Source: Marinilabiliaceae bacterium ANBcel2 (lineage in GTDB: Bacteria > Bacteroidota > Bacteroidia > Bacteroidales > Marinilabiliaceae). Taken from it: a stretch of 42,187 nucleotides of DNA. The notes under the pieces were generated by a model, which searched no databases, was not told the origin of the DNA, and saw only the letters and a program-made list of their open reading frames with translations. The stretch covers positions 1 to 42,187 of the forward strand of contig JARULA010000016.1 of NCBI GenBank assembly GCA_029688995.1, in the 5' to 3' direction. A program made the translations under genes and the position numbers. Positions 1 to 8,315 of this stretch are shown here, piece by piece; the stretch's first letter is position 1, and every line of letters starts with the position of its first letter.

Positions 1-178
1 ACTCCTCTTTTTATATAAAATTTAAACCCTATATAGAAAAATCAGGGTGTAAATTAAAAAAGAGCTACATAAAGTTACAAAAAAAAGAGTCTTATGTCTA
101 TATTTTTAATTAATATCGTAAAAAGAAAATGAAAAATAGTATAGAGCTAAAATAGGCAAAACATTTTAAACTGTTATC

Positions 179-928
179 GTGACTAAAAAGATAGTAATTA
201 TACCGACCTACAATGAGATTGAAAATATTGAAGCAATTATAAAAGCGGTATTAAAACAACCGATAAATTCACATGTACTTATAGTAGATGATAACTCACC
301 TGATGGGACTGCTTCAATTGTAAAAAACTTAAAAAGTGAGAATGCCGATGAAATTTTCTTAATTGAAAGGGAAGGGAAACTTGGTTTAGGAACAGCCTAT
401 ATAGCCGGCTTCAAGTGGGCATTAAAAAACAATTATGAATATATATTTGAAATGGATGCTGATTTCTCTCACAACCCCGATGATTTAACTCTTCTTTATA
501 ATGCATGTAAAATTGATAAGGCTGATTTAGCAATAGGATCGAGATATAAATCGGGAGTTAATGTAATAAACTGGCCAATGGGACGAGTGCTAATGTCCTA
601 TTTTGCATCGGTATATGTTCGTATAATAACCGGGATGAATATTAAGGATACCACAGCAGGCTTCAAATGTTACAGAAGTAATCTTTTACACGCAATAAAT
701 CTGGACAAAATAAAATTTAAAGGTTATGCATTTCAAATAGAGATGAAGTTTATGGCCTGGCATCTTGGATTTAATGTAATGGAGGTTCCTATTGTTTTTA
801 CCGATCGTAAAAAAGGATCTTCAAAAATGAGTGGCGGAATATTCAACGAAGCTGTATGGGGGGTAGTGCAAATGAAACTTAAAACAATTTTTAAAAAGGA
901 GAGAAGAGATGTTAACAACCTTAATTAA
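179..928 (+). CDS. Polyprenol monophosphomannose synthase-like GT2 glycosyltransferase
   Basis: Probable transfer of mannose (or another hexose) from a nucleotide sugar to polyprenyl phosphate at the inner face of the cytoplasmic membrane. The 249-residue protein is a single GT-A domain of the Dpm1 type. It opens with a beta strand and PTYNE, has DDNSPDGT near residue 37, and has EMDADFSHNP near residue 90, which is the DxD-like metal and sugar-nucleotide site. Basic residues KKGSSKMSGG near the C-terminus match the family. No C-terminal membrane segments are present, so it resembles the soluble, membrane-associated form. The start is GTG; no in-frame ATG gives a better family-length protein. 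Its last 20 bases overlap the start of the dihydroorotase gene, so the two are probably co-translated. Donor and acceptor specificity are inferred from family only. Confidence 0.85.
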   Translation: MTKKIVIIPTYNEIENIEAIIKAVLKQPINSHVLIVDDNSPDGTASIVKNLKSENADEIFLIEREGKLGLGTAYIAGFKWALKNNYEYIFEMDADFSHNPDDLTLLYNACKIDKADLAIGSRYKSGVNVINWPMGRVLMSYFASVYVRIITGMNIKDTTAGFKCYRSNLLHAINLDKIKFKGYAFQIEMKFMAWHLGFNVMEVPIVFTDRKKGSSKMSGGIFNEAVWGVVQMKLKTIFKKERRDVNNLN

Positions 929-2249
929 AAATGCTTCTATAATAAATGAAGGAAAAACTTTTAAAGGCAGTGTGCTTATTAAAGGAGACCTAATAGAAGA
1001 TATTTTTTATGAACAAGATGACCTTCCTGTTGCAGATGCTATAATCAATGGTGAAAATCACTATCTAATAGCAGGAGTGATAGATGATCAAGTGCATTTT
1101 AGAGAACCGGGATTAACTCATAAGGGTAATATCGCATCAGAATCGGCAGCTGCGGTAAGTGGTGGAGTAACATCTTTTATGGATATGCCCAATACCACTC
1201 CTCAAACCACTAACCAGGAAGCTCTTGCAGAAAAATTTAATATTGCAAAGTCTAATTCTCTTGCCAACTACTCATTCTATATAGGAGCTACCAATGATAA
1301 TCTCAATGAGCTTTTAAAAACAGATATAGATAAAGTTTGCGGAGTAAAAGTATTTATGGGCTCCTCTACAGGAAACATGCTTGTTAACAACAAAGAGTCT
1401 TTGGTTAATATATTCAAAGAAGTTCCAATGTTAATAGCTACCCATTGTGAGGATGAAGAGATGATTAAAAAAAACATTGTAAAATATAAAGCCCGATTTG
1501 GTGAAAATATACCAATTGAATATCATCAAAAAATAAGGGATAGTGAAGCTTGCTACAAATCTTCATTATTGGCAACCGAACTTGCGTCAAAATATAACAG
1601 CAGACTCCATATTCTTCATATGTCAACAAAAAAAGAGCTTCAGCTATTAAATAACAAAATTGCTCCTGAAGAGAAAAAAATTACAGCCGAAGTATGTGTA
1701 CACCACCTCTGGTTTGAAGAGTCTTCATATAAAACTTTAGGCTCAAGAATAAAATGGAACCCGGCGATTAAAAGTAATGAAGATCGTCAGGCTTTAAGAG
1801 AAGCTTTAAAAAATAACACATTAGATATAGTTGCTACCGACCATGCACCTCATACTCTTGAAGAAAAAAATAACACCTATTTTAAAAGTCCATCAGGTGG
1901 TCCACTTGTTCAACACTCCCTAAGTGCTATGCTTGAAATGGCCGATCAAGGAGTATTCACAAAAGAGCTGGTTATCGAAAAAATGTGTCATGCACCTGCC
2001 AGACTCTTTAATATAGAACGAAGAGGATTTATACGCAAAGGATACTATGCCGACCTTGCTTTAATTAAGTATGATTCTCCTACCCTTATTACAGATAAAA
2101 CAACTCTATATAAATGCAGATGGACACCATTTACTGGAGAAACATTATCGAACAGAGTCTCAAAAACCTGGGTTAACGGTAATATCGTTTACGACGAGGG
2201 AAAGATCAACTCCAATGTAAAAGGTCAATGTTTAAAATTTAACAGGTAA
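909..2249 (+). CDS. pyrC: Dihydroorotase, class I
   Basis: Catalyses the reversible cyclisation of carbamoyl-aspartate to dihydroorotate in de novo pyrimidine synthesis. The 446-residue amidohydrolase shows the metal and substrate motif region DDQVHFREPG (residues 59-68), a lysine in GVKVFMGSS (K147) that fits the carboxylated bridging lysine, H179 in ATHCEDE, H237 in LHILHMST, and D311 in ATDHAPH. The first residue of the usual HxH metal pair is glutamine (Q61) here, while H63 and R65 are kept. I recall the same DDQVHFREPG form in other Bacteroidota enzymes, so this is probably a lineage variant rather than damage. It overlaps the preceding glycosyltransferase gene by 20 bases and is followed after 21 bases by a lipoprotein gene. 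Confidence 0.9.
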   Translation: MLTTLIKNASIINEGKTFKGSVLIKGDLIEDIFYEQDDLPVADAIINGENHYLIAGVIDDQVHFREPGLTHKGNIASESAAAVSGGVTSFMDMPNTTPQTTNQEALAEKFNIAKSNSLANYSFYIGATNDNLNELLKTDIDKVCGVKVFMGSSTGNMLVNNKESLVNIFKEVPMLIATHCEDEEMIKKNIVKYKARFGENIPIEYHQKIRDSEACYKSSLLATELASKYNSRLHILHMSTKKELQLLNNKIAPEEKKITAEVCVHHLWFEESSYKTLGSRIKWNPAIKSNEDRQALREALKNNTLDIVATDHAPHTLEEKNNTYFKSPSGGPLVQHSLSAMLEMADQGVFTKELVIEKMCHAPARLFNIERRGFIRKGYYADLALIKYDSPTLITDKTTLYKCRWTPFTGETLSNRVSKTWVNGNIVYDEGKINSNVKGQCLKFNR

Positions 2250-2270
2250 AACGTTTTATTCAGAATAAAT

Positions 2271-2780
2271 ATGCGTTCATTAATTCGTATAGTTACATTT
2301 TTAATTGCTATTCTTTTAATAACATTCAGCTGTAAAGAGTCTGAAGTAAGAACTGTAGTTGTTTCAGATAACAATATTCTTTCAGCCGATGATATTATTG
2401 CAGATACTATTATTTACAGTGTAGATATTGTCAATTATGACTCTATGGATACCTGGACTGAATATCGGCTAAGACATATGCAAACAGAAAAGTTTGTTGA
2501 AAATATTTTTAAAAAAGTTTATTCAGAACAATTATCAGCATATGAATATTTTGCCGACTCTCTTTTAACTATTAAAGAGGTAAAAGAGATTGAAAATGCT
2601 CATGACTATAAAAGAGATCATATTGAAGAGATTCAGTTTGAAGAGACCTGGTTTTACTCGGCTAAAGAGAATATTTTTCATAAAGAGATTCATTCTATTG
2701 TAATCGCCTACGCACTGTATAATGAAGAGGGGGTAAGAAGAGGATTAAAACCTGTATTTAGGTTAAGAGTAAATAATTAA
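2271..2780 (+). CDS. Small predicted lipoprotein, function unknown
   Basis: A 169-residue protein with an N-terminal hydrophobic segment (about residues 5-19) ending in TFSC, an imperfect lipobox with the candidate lipidated Cys at residue 21. The residues just after it (KESE) are charged and acidic, as in Bacteroidota lipoprotein export signals, so surface exposure is possible. The rest is charged and soluble. The C-terminal part (EIQFEETWFY, then KPVFRLRV) has a rhythm reminiscent of GldN/PorN-type gliding and secretion proteins, but the similarity is too weak to assign. It lies 21 bases after pyrC and is probably transcribed with it. Confidence 0.7.
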   Translation: MRSLIRIVTFLIAILLITFSCKESEVRTVVVSDNNILSADDIIADTIIYSVDIVNYDSMDTWTEYRLRHMQTEKFVENIFKKVYSEQLSAYEYFADSLLTIKEVKEIENAHDYKRDHIEEIQFEETWFYSAKENIFHKEIHSIVIAYALYNEEGVRRGLKPVFRLRVNN

Positions 2781-2804
2781 AGTTTTTAGTTTAATTATTT
2801 AATT

Positions 2805-2812
2805 TATTTTTG
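2805..2812 (+). promoter_or_regulatory. Candidate -7 element for mfd
   Basis: TATTTTTG matches the Bacteroidota -7 consensus TAnnTTTG exactly and lies 15 bases before the mfd ATG. A T-rich stretch around 2783-2787 could be a weak -33 element. Prediction only. Confidence 0.4.
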
Positions 2813-2827
2813 TCGAAAAAATAAGAT

Positions 2828-5800
2828 ATGTGCAATAACAATACTCCTTTAACAGAGTATTTAAGTCATCCCAACTTACCTGTTATAAAAAGAGAACTTC
2901 AAAGGAGCAATAATAATATCTATATCAATGGCTTATCTGGATCTTCTCTTTCTATTTTATCAACAGCTATTAAAGAGAGTTCTGCTCATCTAATTATAGC
3001 ATCTGATAAAGAAGATGCTTCATACATCTATCATGATTTAACACAACTCAACCCCAAAGGCGATATCTATTTTATGCCTTCATCTTTTAAAAGATCGCCC
3101 GAATTTGGACAGCCCGACAAAAGCCAAAAAATATTAAGAACCGAAGCTCTTCAAAATATAAGAACTCCTGTGCGGGGACAATTTTTCATTACATATACCG
3201 AAGCAGTGATGGAGAAAGTTCCTGAGGACATTTTTTTTAATGATAAAACTATAACATTAAAAAATCAAGAGAAGATAGATATTCAATTTCTTACAGAATT
3301 TTTAAATGAGTTGGGATTTAAGCGAGAAGATTTTGTTTACGAGCCGGGCACATATGCTGTGAGAGGTTCTATTATTGATATTTTTAGCTTTGCAAAAGAA
3401 GAACCATACAGGATCGATTTTTTTGGTGAAGAAGTAGAAAGTATAAGATCTTTTGATATTGAAACCCAGCTTTCAAAAGAGTCGCTAAATAAAATCACAA
3501 TAATTCCAGATCTGGCTCCATCCAATGAAAATGAAAAGTACACCTCCTTTTTTAATCTATTAAAAGAAAATATCACAATATGGATAGAAGATCCCGAATT
3601 TACTATCTCTAAAATCGAAACTATATTTAATAAAACCATTAAAGAAAAGTTTGATAAAAAAGAGAACAAACAGGGTGTTCCGCATCCCACAAATTTAATT
3701 GACGGAAAAGCTGTAGAGAGTTTTTTTAACAACCAGCAGGTAATTATTTGGGGAAAAGGTCAGGAGCGACCAAACAGTAACCCTATAACATTTAATATTT
3801 CTCATCAACCTAAATTTCATAAACAGTTTAATCTGGTTGAAGAGAATATTCAAAAATATATTAGTAAAGGGTATCAAATAAAGATTCTTTCAAATAATCC
3901 AAAACAGCTGGAAAGATTAAAACAGATTTTTACTGACAGAGGCAGTAAAATAAATTACCATGAGGTAAGTTTTACTCTTCATGAAGGATTTATCGACCAC
4001 GATATAAAGTTATGCGCATACACAGATCACCAAATCTTTGATAGATTTCATAAATTCTCTTTAAAAACAGATAAAACAAGATCAGCAAGACAGGCAATCT
4101 CATTAAAAGAGCTTACCCAGCTTAATCCTGGTGATTATGTGGTCCACACCGACCATGGTATTGGTAAATTTGGTGGATTAATTACTCTTGAGGAGAGTGG
4201 CAAAAAACAGGAGGCCATTCAGTTAATATATAAAGATAATGATGTTCTGTTAGTTAACATCCACTCCCTTCACAGAATAAGCAAATATAAAGGTAAGGAT
4301 AGCGAACCCCCGAAAACCAATAAGCTTGGGACAGCAACATGGTCACGAAAAAAAGATAAAACAAAAAAGAAGGTTAAAGATATTGCCAGAGAACTGATTG
4401 CTCTATATGCTGCTCGAAAAGAGGAGCCGGGCTACGCATTCTCGGGCGATTCTTATATGCAAAAAGAGCTGGAAGCATCATTTATGTATGAAGATACGCC
4501 CGATCAGCAAAAATCTACTATTGCAGTTAAATCCGATATGGAAGAAAAAAATCCGATGGATAGACTCGTATGTGGGGATGTAGGATTTGGGAAAACTGAA
4601 GTAGCTATAAGAGCAGCCTTTAAAGCTATATCTGATAATAAACAGGTGGCACTTTTGGTGCCAACGACAATTCTTGCTCTTCAACACTACCATACTTTTA
4701 AAGAACGTCTTAAAGACTTCCCATGCAGAGTTGAGTATATAAGCAGACTAAGAAAGGCCTCTGAGATAAAAAAAATTATTAATGAGACGAAAGAGGGAAA
4801 AGTTGATATATTAATAGGTACTCACCGTTTAGTGGGTAAAGATGTTGGTTTTAAAGATCTCGGACTACTAATAGTTGATGAGGAACAAAAATTTGGAGTA
4901 TCGGTAAAAGAGAAGCTAAAGCAACTAAAATTAAATGTAGACACCCTCACATTAACAGCCACACCAATTCCCAGAACTCTGCAATTCTCTTTAATGGGAG
5001 CAAGGGATTTGTCGGTTCTGAACACTCCTCCACCAAATCGCCATCCAATATATACCGAGCTGCACACATTTAATAAAGAGATTATTAAAGAAGCTATCAT
5101 TTACGAGGTCGAAAGAAACGGGCAGGTTTTTTTTATAAACAATAGAGTTCAAAATATTATAGAGTTGCAGTCATTAATTAACCGAATGCTTCCAGATATA
5201 CGGACTGTAGTGGCGCACGGACAAATGGAAGGGAAAAAGCTCGAACAGATTATGCTGGACTTTATTAACGGAGAGTATAATGTGTTAATTGCAACTACAA
5301 TTATTGAATCAGGACTCGATATCCCCAATGCCAATACTATGATAATAAATAATGCCCACCACTTTGGTTTAAGTGAATTACATCAATTAAGGGGACGAGT
5401 TGGCAGATCAAATAAAAAAGCATTCTGTTATCTTTTAGCTCCTCCTCTATCTACTATCACTTCAGATGCAAGGCGCAGACTAAAAATACTGGAGGAGTTT
5501 TCGGAACTGGGAAGTGGTTTTAATATAGCAATGCAAGATCTTGACATAAGGGGAGCAGGTAACCTTCTTGGTGGAGAACAAAGCGGATTTATAGAAGATA
5601 TAGGATATGAAACTTACCAAAGAATTCTTGAAGAGGCTCTACTTGAACTTAAAGAGTCGGAATATCCCGAGTTAATTAAAGAGTCAAATAAAAAAGAGGG
5701 AGAAGAGTTCAAATTTGTAGCTGATTGCCAAATTGAAACAGACGATGAAGTTAGGTTTCCTGACAGCTATATATCCAACATTTCGGAAAGAATGAATCTT

Positions 5801-6178
5801 TACAGAGAACTTGATAATATAAAAAATATAGATAAACTATCACAATTTAGAGATAACATTACCGATAGATTCGGGAAACTGCCCAATCAAGCTGAAAAAT
5901 TACTTGAAGTAGTAAAAATAAGAATAAAAGCTCAAACTATGGGGATAGAAAAACTTACTTATAAAAATAGAACGGTAAGAATTAATTTTGTAAGTAATAA
6001 AGAGTCCCCATTTTACTCATCTCCAATTTTTACATCTATCCTTAACTGGGTACAAAACAACCCGTTAAAAATGAAAATGGAAGAGCGCTCTGGTAAACTA
6101 TGGCTTATAATACCTAAAATAAAGGATATTAGAGAGATAAAAAACGTTCTTGATCAAATGAGTTCAACTCAAAAGTAA
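2828..6178 (+). CDS. mfd: Transcription-repair coupling factor Mfd
   Basis: DNA translocase that removes RNA polymerase stalled at lesions and recruits UvrA for nucleotide excision repair. At 1116 residues it has the full family length. The N-terminal third is the UvrB-homology region. The RNA-polymerase-interacting CarD-like domain starts near residue 430 (NPGDYVVHTDHGIGKF). The helicase core has Walker A GDVGFGKTE near residue 583, the DEEQ box near 683, TATPIPRTL, and a C-terminal RecA lobe with QLRGRVGRS, the typical Mfd/RecG signature. A TRCF C-terminal domain follows. The gene has its own candidate promoter and ends at a hairpin shared with the convergent encapsulin unit. Confidence 0.97.
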   Translation: MCNNNTPLTEYLSHPNLPVIKRELQRSNNNIYINGLSGSSLSILSTAIKESSAHLIIASDKEDASYIYHDLTQLNPKGDIYFMPSSFKRSPEFGQPDKSQKILRTEALQNIRTPVRGQFFITYTEAVMEKVPEDIFFNDKTITLKNQEKIDIQFLTEFLNELGFKREDFVYEPGTYAVRGSIIDIFSFAKEEPYRIDFFGEEVESIRSFDIETQLSKESLNKITIIPDLAPSNENEKYTSFFNLLKENITIWIEDPEFTISKIETIFNKTIKEKFDKKENKQGVPHPTNLIDGKAVESFFNNQQVIIWGKGQERPNSNPITFNISHQPKFHKQFNLVEENIQKYISKGYQIKILSNNPKQLERLKQIFTDRGSKINYHEVSFTLHEGFIDHDIKLCAYTDHQIFDRFHKFSLKTDKTRSARQAISLKELTQLNPGDYVVHTDHGIGKFGGLITLEESGKKQEAIQLIYKDNDVLLVNIHSLHRISKYKGKDSEPPKTNKLGTATWSRKKDKTKKKVKDIARELIALYAARKEEPGYAFSGDSYMQKELEASFMYEDTPDQQKSTIAVKSDMEEKNPMDRLVCGDVGFGKTEVAIRAAFKAISDNKQVALLVPTTILALQHYHTFKERLKDFPCRVEYISRLRKASEIKKIINETKEGKVDILIGTHRLVGKDVGFKDLGLLIVDEEQKFGVSVKEKLKQLKLNVDTLTLTATPIPRTLQFSLMGARDLSVLNTPPPNRHPIYTELHTFNKEIIKEAIIYEVERNGQVFFINNRVQNIIELQSLINRMLPDIRTVVAHGQMEGKKLEQIMLDFINGEYNVLIATTIIESGLDIPNANTMIINNAHHFGLSELHQLRGRVGRSNKKAFCYLLAPPLSTITSDARRRLKILEEFSELGSGFNIAMQDLDIRGAGNLLGGEQSGFIEDIGYETYQRILEEALLELKESEYPELIKESNKKEGEEFKFVADCQIETDDEVRFPDSYISNISERMNLYRELDNIKNIDKLSQFRDNITDRFGKLPNQAEKLLEVVKIRIKAQTMGIEKLTYKNRTVRINFVSNKESPFYSSPIFTSILNWVQNNPLKMKMEERSGKLWLIIPKIKDIREIKNVLDQMSSTQK

Positions 6179-6210
6179 AAAAAGGCTGCCTTTATAGACA
6201 GCCCTTTAAA
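6179..6210. terminator. Convergent terminator between mfd and encapsulin
   Basis: Inverted repeat AAAGGCTG / CAGCCcTTT (6181-6188 with 6199-6207), flanked by A and T runs on both sides. It sits between the ends of two convergent genes and could terminate both. One bulged C keeps the stem from being perfect. Confidence 0.65.
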
Positions 6211-6240
6211 TATTAAAATAAATTATAAACTATATCTCTT

Positions 6241-7032
6241 CTATTTTAAAACTACCACAGCAGCAGGATCAGTTACCTGAAAGGTGAAAGATTCTGTAAA
6301 ATAGAGCTGAATAGTTTTAGATGTGTGACTCTCATAACCTATAGAGATATCCTGACCAATTGTAAGATTAAAATCTCCTCCCCTTTCTGATAGGAGAAAT
6401 GCATCATCAATACATGGTGACATAACAATAGATCCACCAATAAGATTCTCTATCTGCTTTTTTAACGGGTAACCTTTTACATAGGAATTGAGCCTTTGCC
6501 ACAACTTAATATTAACTACCAATGAGTATGGCCCCTCTACAGCAGCCTCTTTAAGTTTAGCCATAGCTTCAGCAACTGCCAATGAGATAGAATCATCATC
6601 CATTGAAAGAGTAACAGGTTCATACTCAGATGAAGCCTTTAACCCCTTAATGCAACCGGCATCAAAGCCATTATAAATTGCACTCTCTTCAAATTTGGCA
6701 ATTTTACGTGCTGCATCTTCCATGGCACCCAGGTCAATATCTTTTGCCCCACGTATAACATTATCAAGCTCCCACATATTAAGCTCAAAAGGGACCCTTG
6801 TCTCAACCAACGGTTGTACCAAATGAATCCCATATTTTACATCCTCTTTTTGATCTTCCGAAGTGTCAATACGACCTAACGGAAGGGCAGCATAATTCCA
6901 TCCTTTGGGACCATCAACATCTACAACTTTTCGGGCTGATAAAACAGATGTAAGTACATCAACTGCTGTCTCATCTATCTCTTGCCAGGCTATATCTGAA
7001 ATAGGAGCTAATCCTCGTCTTAAAATATCCAT
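6241..7032 (-). CDS. Family 1 encapsulin shell protein
   Basis: HK97-fold protein that self-assembles into a closed protein nanocompartment in the cytoplasm. The 263-residue length is typical of 60-subunit T=1 shells. Diagnostic stretches resemble the Thermotoga maritima encapsulin throughout: LRRGLAP at the N-terminus, AWQEID, GPKGWNYAALPLG (residues 41-53), MWELDNVIRG (86-95), IEDA-like CIDDAFLLSERGGDF, and a C-terminal ESFTFQV segment. R79 and W87, at the same positions as the flavin-contacting residues I recall for the Thermotoga shell, are kept. It lies 11 bases downstream of the ferritin-like cargo gene and is preceded by an unusually good Shine-Dalgarno sequence. Transcription ends at the hairpin shared with mfd. 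Annotation pipelines may call this family bacteriocin or linocin; that is a misnomer for this protein. Confidence 0.96.
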   Translation of the reverse strand: MDILRRGLAPISDIAWQEIDETAVDVLTSVLSARKVVDVDGPKGWNYAALPLGRIDTSEDQKEDVKYGIHLVQPLVETRVPFELNMWELDNVIRGAKDIDLGAMEDAARKIAKFEESAIYNGFDAGCIKGLKASSEYEPVTLSMDDDSISLAVAEAMAKLKEAAVEGPYSLVVNIKLWQRLNSYVKGYPLKKQIENLIGGSIVMSPCIDDAFLLSERGGDFNLTIGQDISIGYESHTSKTIQLYFTESFTFQVTDPAAVVVLK

Positions 7033-7043
7033 ATTTTTCCTCC
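7033..7043 (-). promoter_or_regulatory. Strong Shine-Dalgarno for the encapsulin gene
   Basis: On the minus strand GGGAGG directly abuts the cargo stop codon TAG and is followed by six bases, then the encapsulin ATG. Most genes in this window lack such a motif, as is usual in Bacteroidota, so this site may raise shell translation relative to cargo. Confidence 0.6.
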
Positions 7044-7397
7044 CTATTTTTTAATTTTTCCAATACCCAATGAATTAGACCTTGATCCACCCTCTGATGA
7101 ACCTTCACCTCCCTCTTCAAGCTCTGTAATATTGCCATCTTTAAAAAGATAGGTCCGCAACTCTTCATCCCAACCAGGCATATTTCTTCTAAGCCACTCA
7201 ATGGTCATACATGCATGCTCAATCTCCTCATCCCTGTTATGAGCCATGATTTGAGCCAACTCCTCATTCTCACTAAGAGTTACTCGCTGATGATACCAAT
7301 CAACAGCCTCAATCTCCTCTTTTAAACTATTTAATGCTCTTGAAAAATCCCTTGCCTGGGCCGACAGCTCTTCTGCCGGTTCGTGATAATTTGACAT
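7044..7397 (-). CDS. Encapsulated ferritin-like cargo protein (EncFtn)
   Basis: Short ferritin-like protein that oxidises Fe(II) inside the encapsulin shell. It has 117 residues and two helices' worth of fold, so it must oligomerise to form its ferroxidase site. The motif EEIEAVDWYHQR (residues 27-38) and HNRDEEIEH (53-61) place E28, E58 and H61 at the positions of the ferroxidase ligands E32, E62 and H65 of the Rhodospirillum rubrum protein; E27, E30, W34 and Y35 also match. An acidic Gly/Ser-rich linker (about 93-108) leads to the terminal SLGIGKIKK, a canonical cargo-loading peptide. The gene is directly upstream of the shell gene. Stored iron mineral and stress protection are inferred from the family. 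Confidence 0.95.
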   Translation of the reverse strand: MSNYHEPAEELSAQARDFSRALNSLKEEIEAVDWYHQRVTLSENEELAQIMAHNRDEEIEHACMTIEWLRRNMPGWDEELRTYLFKDGNITELEEGGEGSSEGGSRSNSLGIGKIKK

Positions 7398-7446
7398 AGT
7401 ATTACTTTTATTAATTATTTATACAAATGTTATCTATCTCTTTTCT

Positions 7447-7454
7447 CAAATCTA
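7447..7454 (-). promoter_or_regulatory. Candidate -7 element for the encapsulin unit
   Basis: Minus-strand TAGATTTG fits TAnnTTTG and is about 50 bases upstream of the cargo ATG, between the response-regulator stop and the cargo gene. A TTG at 7481-7479 is 24 bases further upstream, longer than the usual spacing. This suggests the cargo and shell can be transcribed independently of the response regulator. Confidence 0.35.
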
Positions 7455-7477
7455 ATATAGCAAAAAATAAAGAAATA

Positions 7478-8200
7478 TCAACACTCTATCAACCATAACT
7501 GTGAAGCAGTAACTCCATTAAAATCGAGAGTTGAAGAGTAGCACTTTACATTAACTTCCTTGTTAGACAATGTGTTAACCGTAAACATTAAGCTATTATC
7601 TGTATCAAGACCTCTGTTTAACCTATCTAACAAAAGATCCTTATCTTTTTTAGATACAAATTCGATAAAAGAACTACCTATAACATCTTCAATATAATGT
7701 AAACTAAAAAGATCAAGCGCCTTTACATTTAAGTACATTATACCCCCTTTACTATCAATTATTACAACAGGTAAAGGAGCTTCAGATATATATTTTCTAA
7801 ACCCGGACTCAAATAACTTCTGCTGTATATATAGTTTATGTTTATAATAGGCCAGCTCAATTGTTATACCCAACTCTTTTTTAGTCACAGGCTTTACAAG
7901 ATATCCGTATGAGTTAGCAATAATTGCTCTTTCAATAATTTCACTGCTTGTATCACTTGAGATGAAGATAACGGGCACCTCAAAATCTTTTTGAATAATC
8001 TCAGCTGTTTGAATACCATCTAACTCACCTTCAAGATGAACATCCATCAAGACAATATCGGGTTTTAGCTTTTCACAAGCTTCAAACGCCTCCCTCCCGG
8101 ATGTGCATCGCCCTGTTAAAGTGTAATTTAACCCCTTAATAAAGCAGGAGAATACTGCAGAAATAAATCTATCATCTTCAACAATTAAAATCTTTAACAT
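7478..8200 (-). CDS. Response regulator with REC and PAS domains
   Basis: A 240-residue signalling protein. The receiver domain (about 1-120) has the acidic pocket D9/D10, phospho-acceptor D53 in LMDVHLEG, SS at 81-82 and the conserved lysine K103 in LVKPV. A PAS domain follows (about 130-240; PVVIIDSKGGIMYLNVKAL). There is no DNA-binding, kinase or cyclase output domain, and no histidine kinase gene in the window, so it probably works through protein contacts or within a phosphorelay. It is on the same strand as, and 80 bases upstream of, the EncFtn/encapsulin pair. A functional link is possible but unproven. The PAS ligand cannot be predicted. Confidence 0.88.
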   Translation of the reverse strand: MLKILIVEDDRFISAVFSCFIKGLNYTLTGRCTSGREAFEACEKLKPDIVLMDVHLEGELDGIQTAEIIQKDFEVPVIFISSDTSSEIIERAIIANSYGYLVKPVTKKELGITIELAYYKHKLYIQQKLFESGFRKYISEAPLPVVIIDSKGGIMYLNVKALDLFSLHYIEDVIGSSFIEFVSKKDKDLLLDRLNRGLDTDNSLMFTVNTLSNKEVNVKCYSSTLDFNGVTASQLWLIEC

Positions 8201-8260
8201 ACCAATTCAATAAATATCTATATAATTACTCAACTGCATAAATAACATTTAATAAATCAT

Positions 8261-8268
8261 TACATTTG
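8261..8268 (+). promoter_or_regulatory. Candidate -7 element for the coaX operon
   Basis: TACATTTG fits TAnnTTTG exactly, 47 bases before the coaX ATG and in the gap between divergent genes. No convincing -33 TTG at the right distance was found. Confidence 0.4.
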
Positions 8269-8315
8269 CAGAATGTTAAACTCCTCTTCTATTTATAGTA
8301 AAAGATAGCTGCGTC

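Noticed and set aside
1-178. Possible promoter or small gene before the first CDS
   Set aside because: Only AT-rich sequence, a weak TATATTTT element and a 5-bp ACCCT/AGGGT repeat; not enough to call a feature.
6241-7032. HK97-fold protein as a prophage capsid remnant
   Set aside because: Length, diagnostic encapsulin motifs and the adjacent EncFtn cargo with loading peptide identify a nanocompartment; no terminase, portal, protease or tail genes are nearby.
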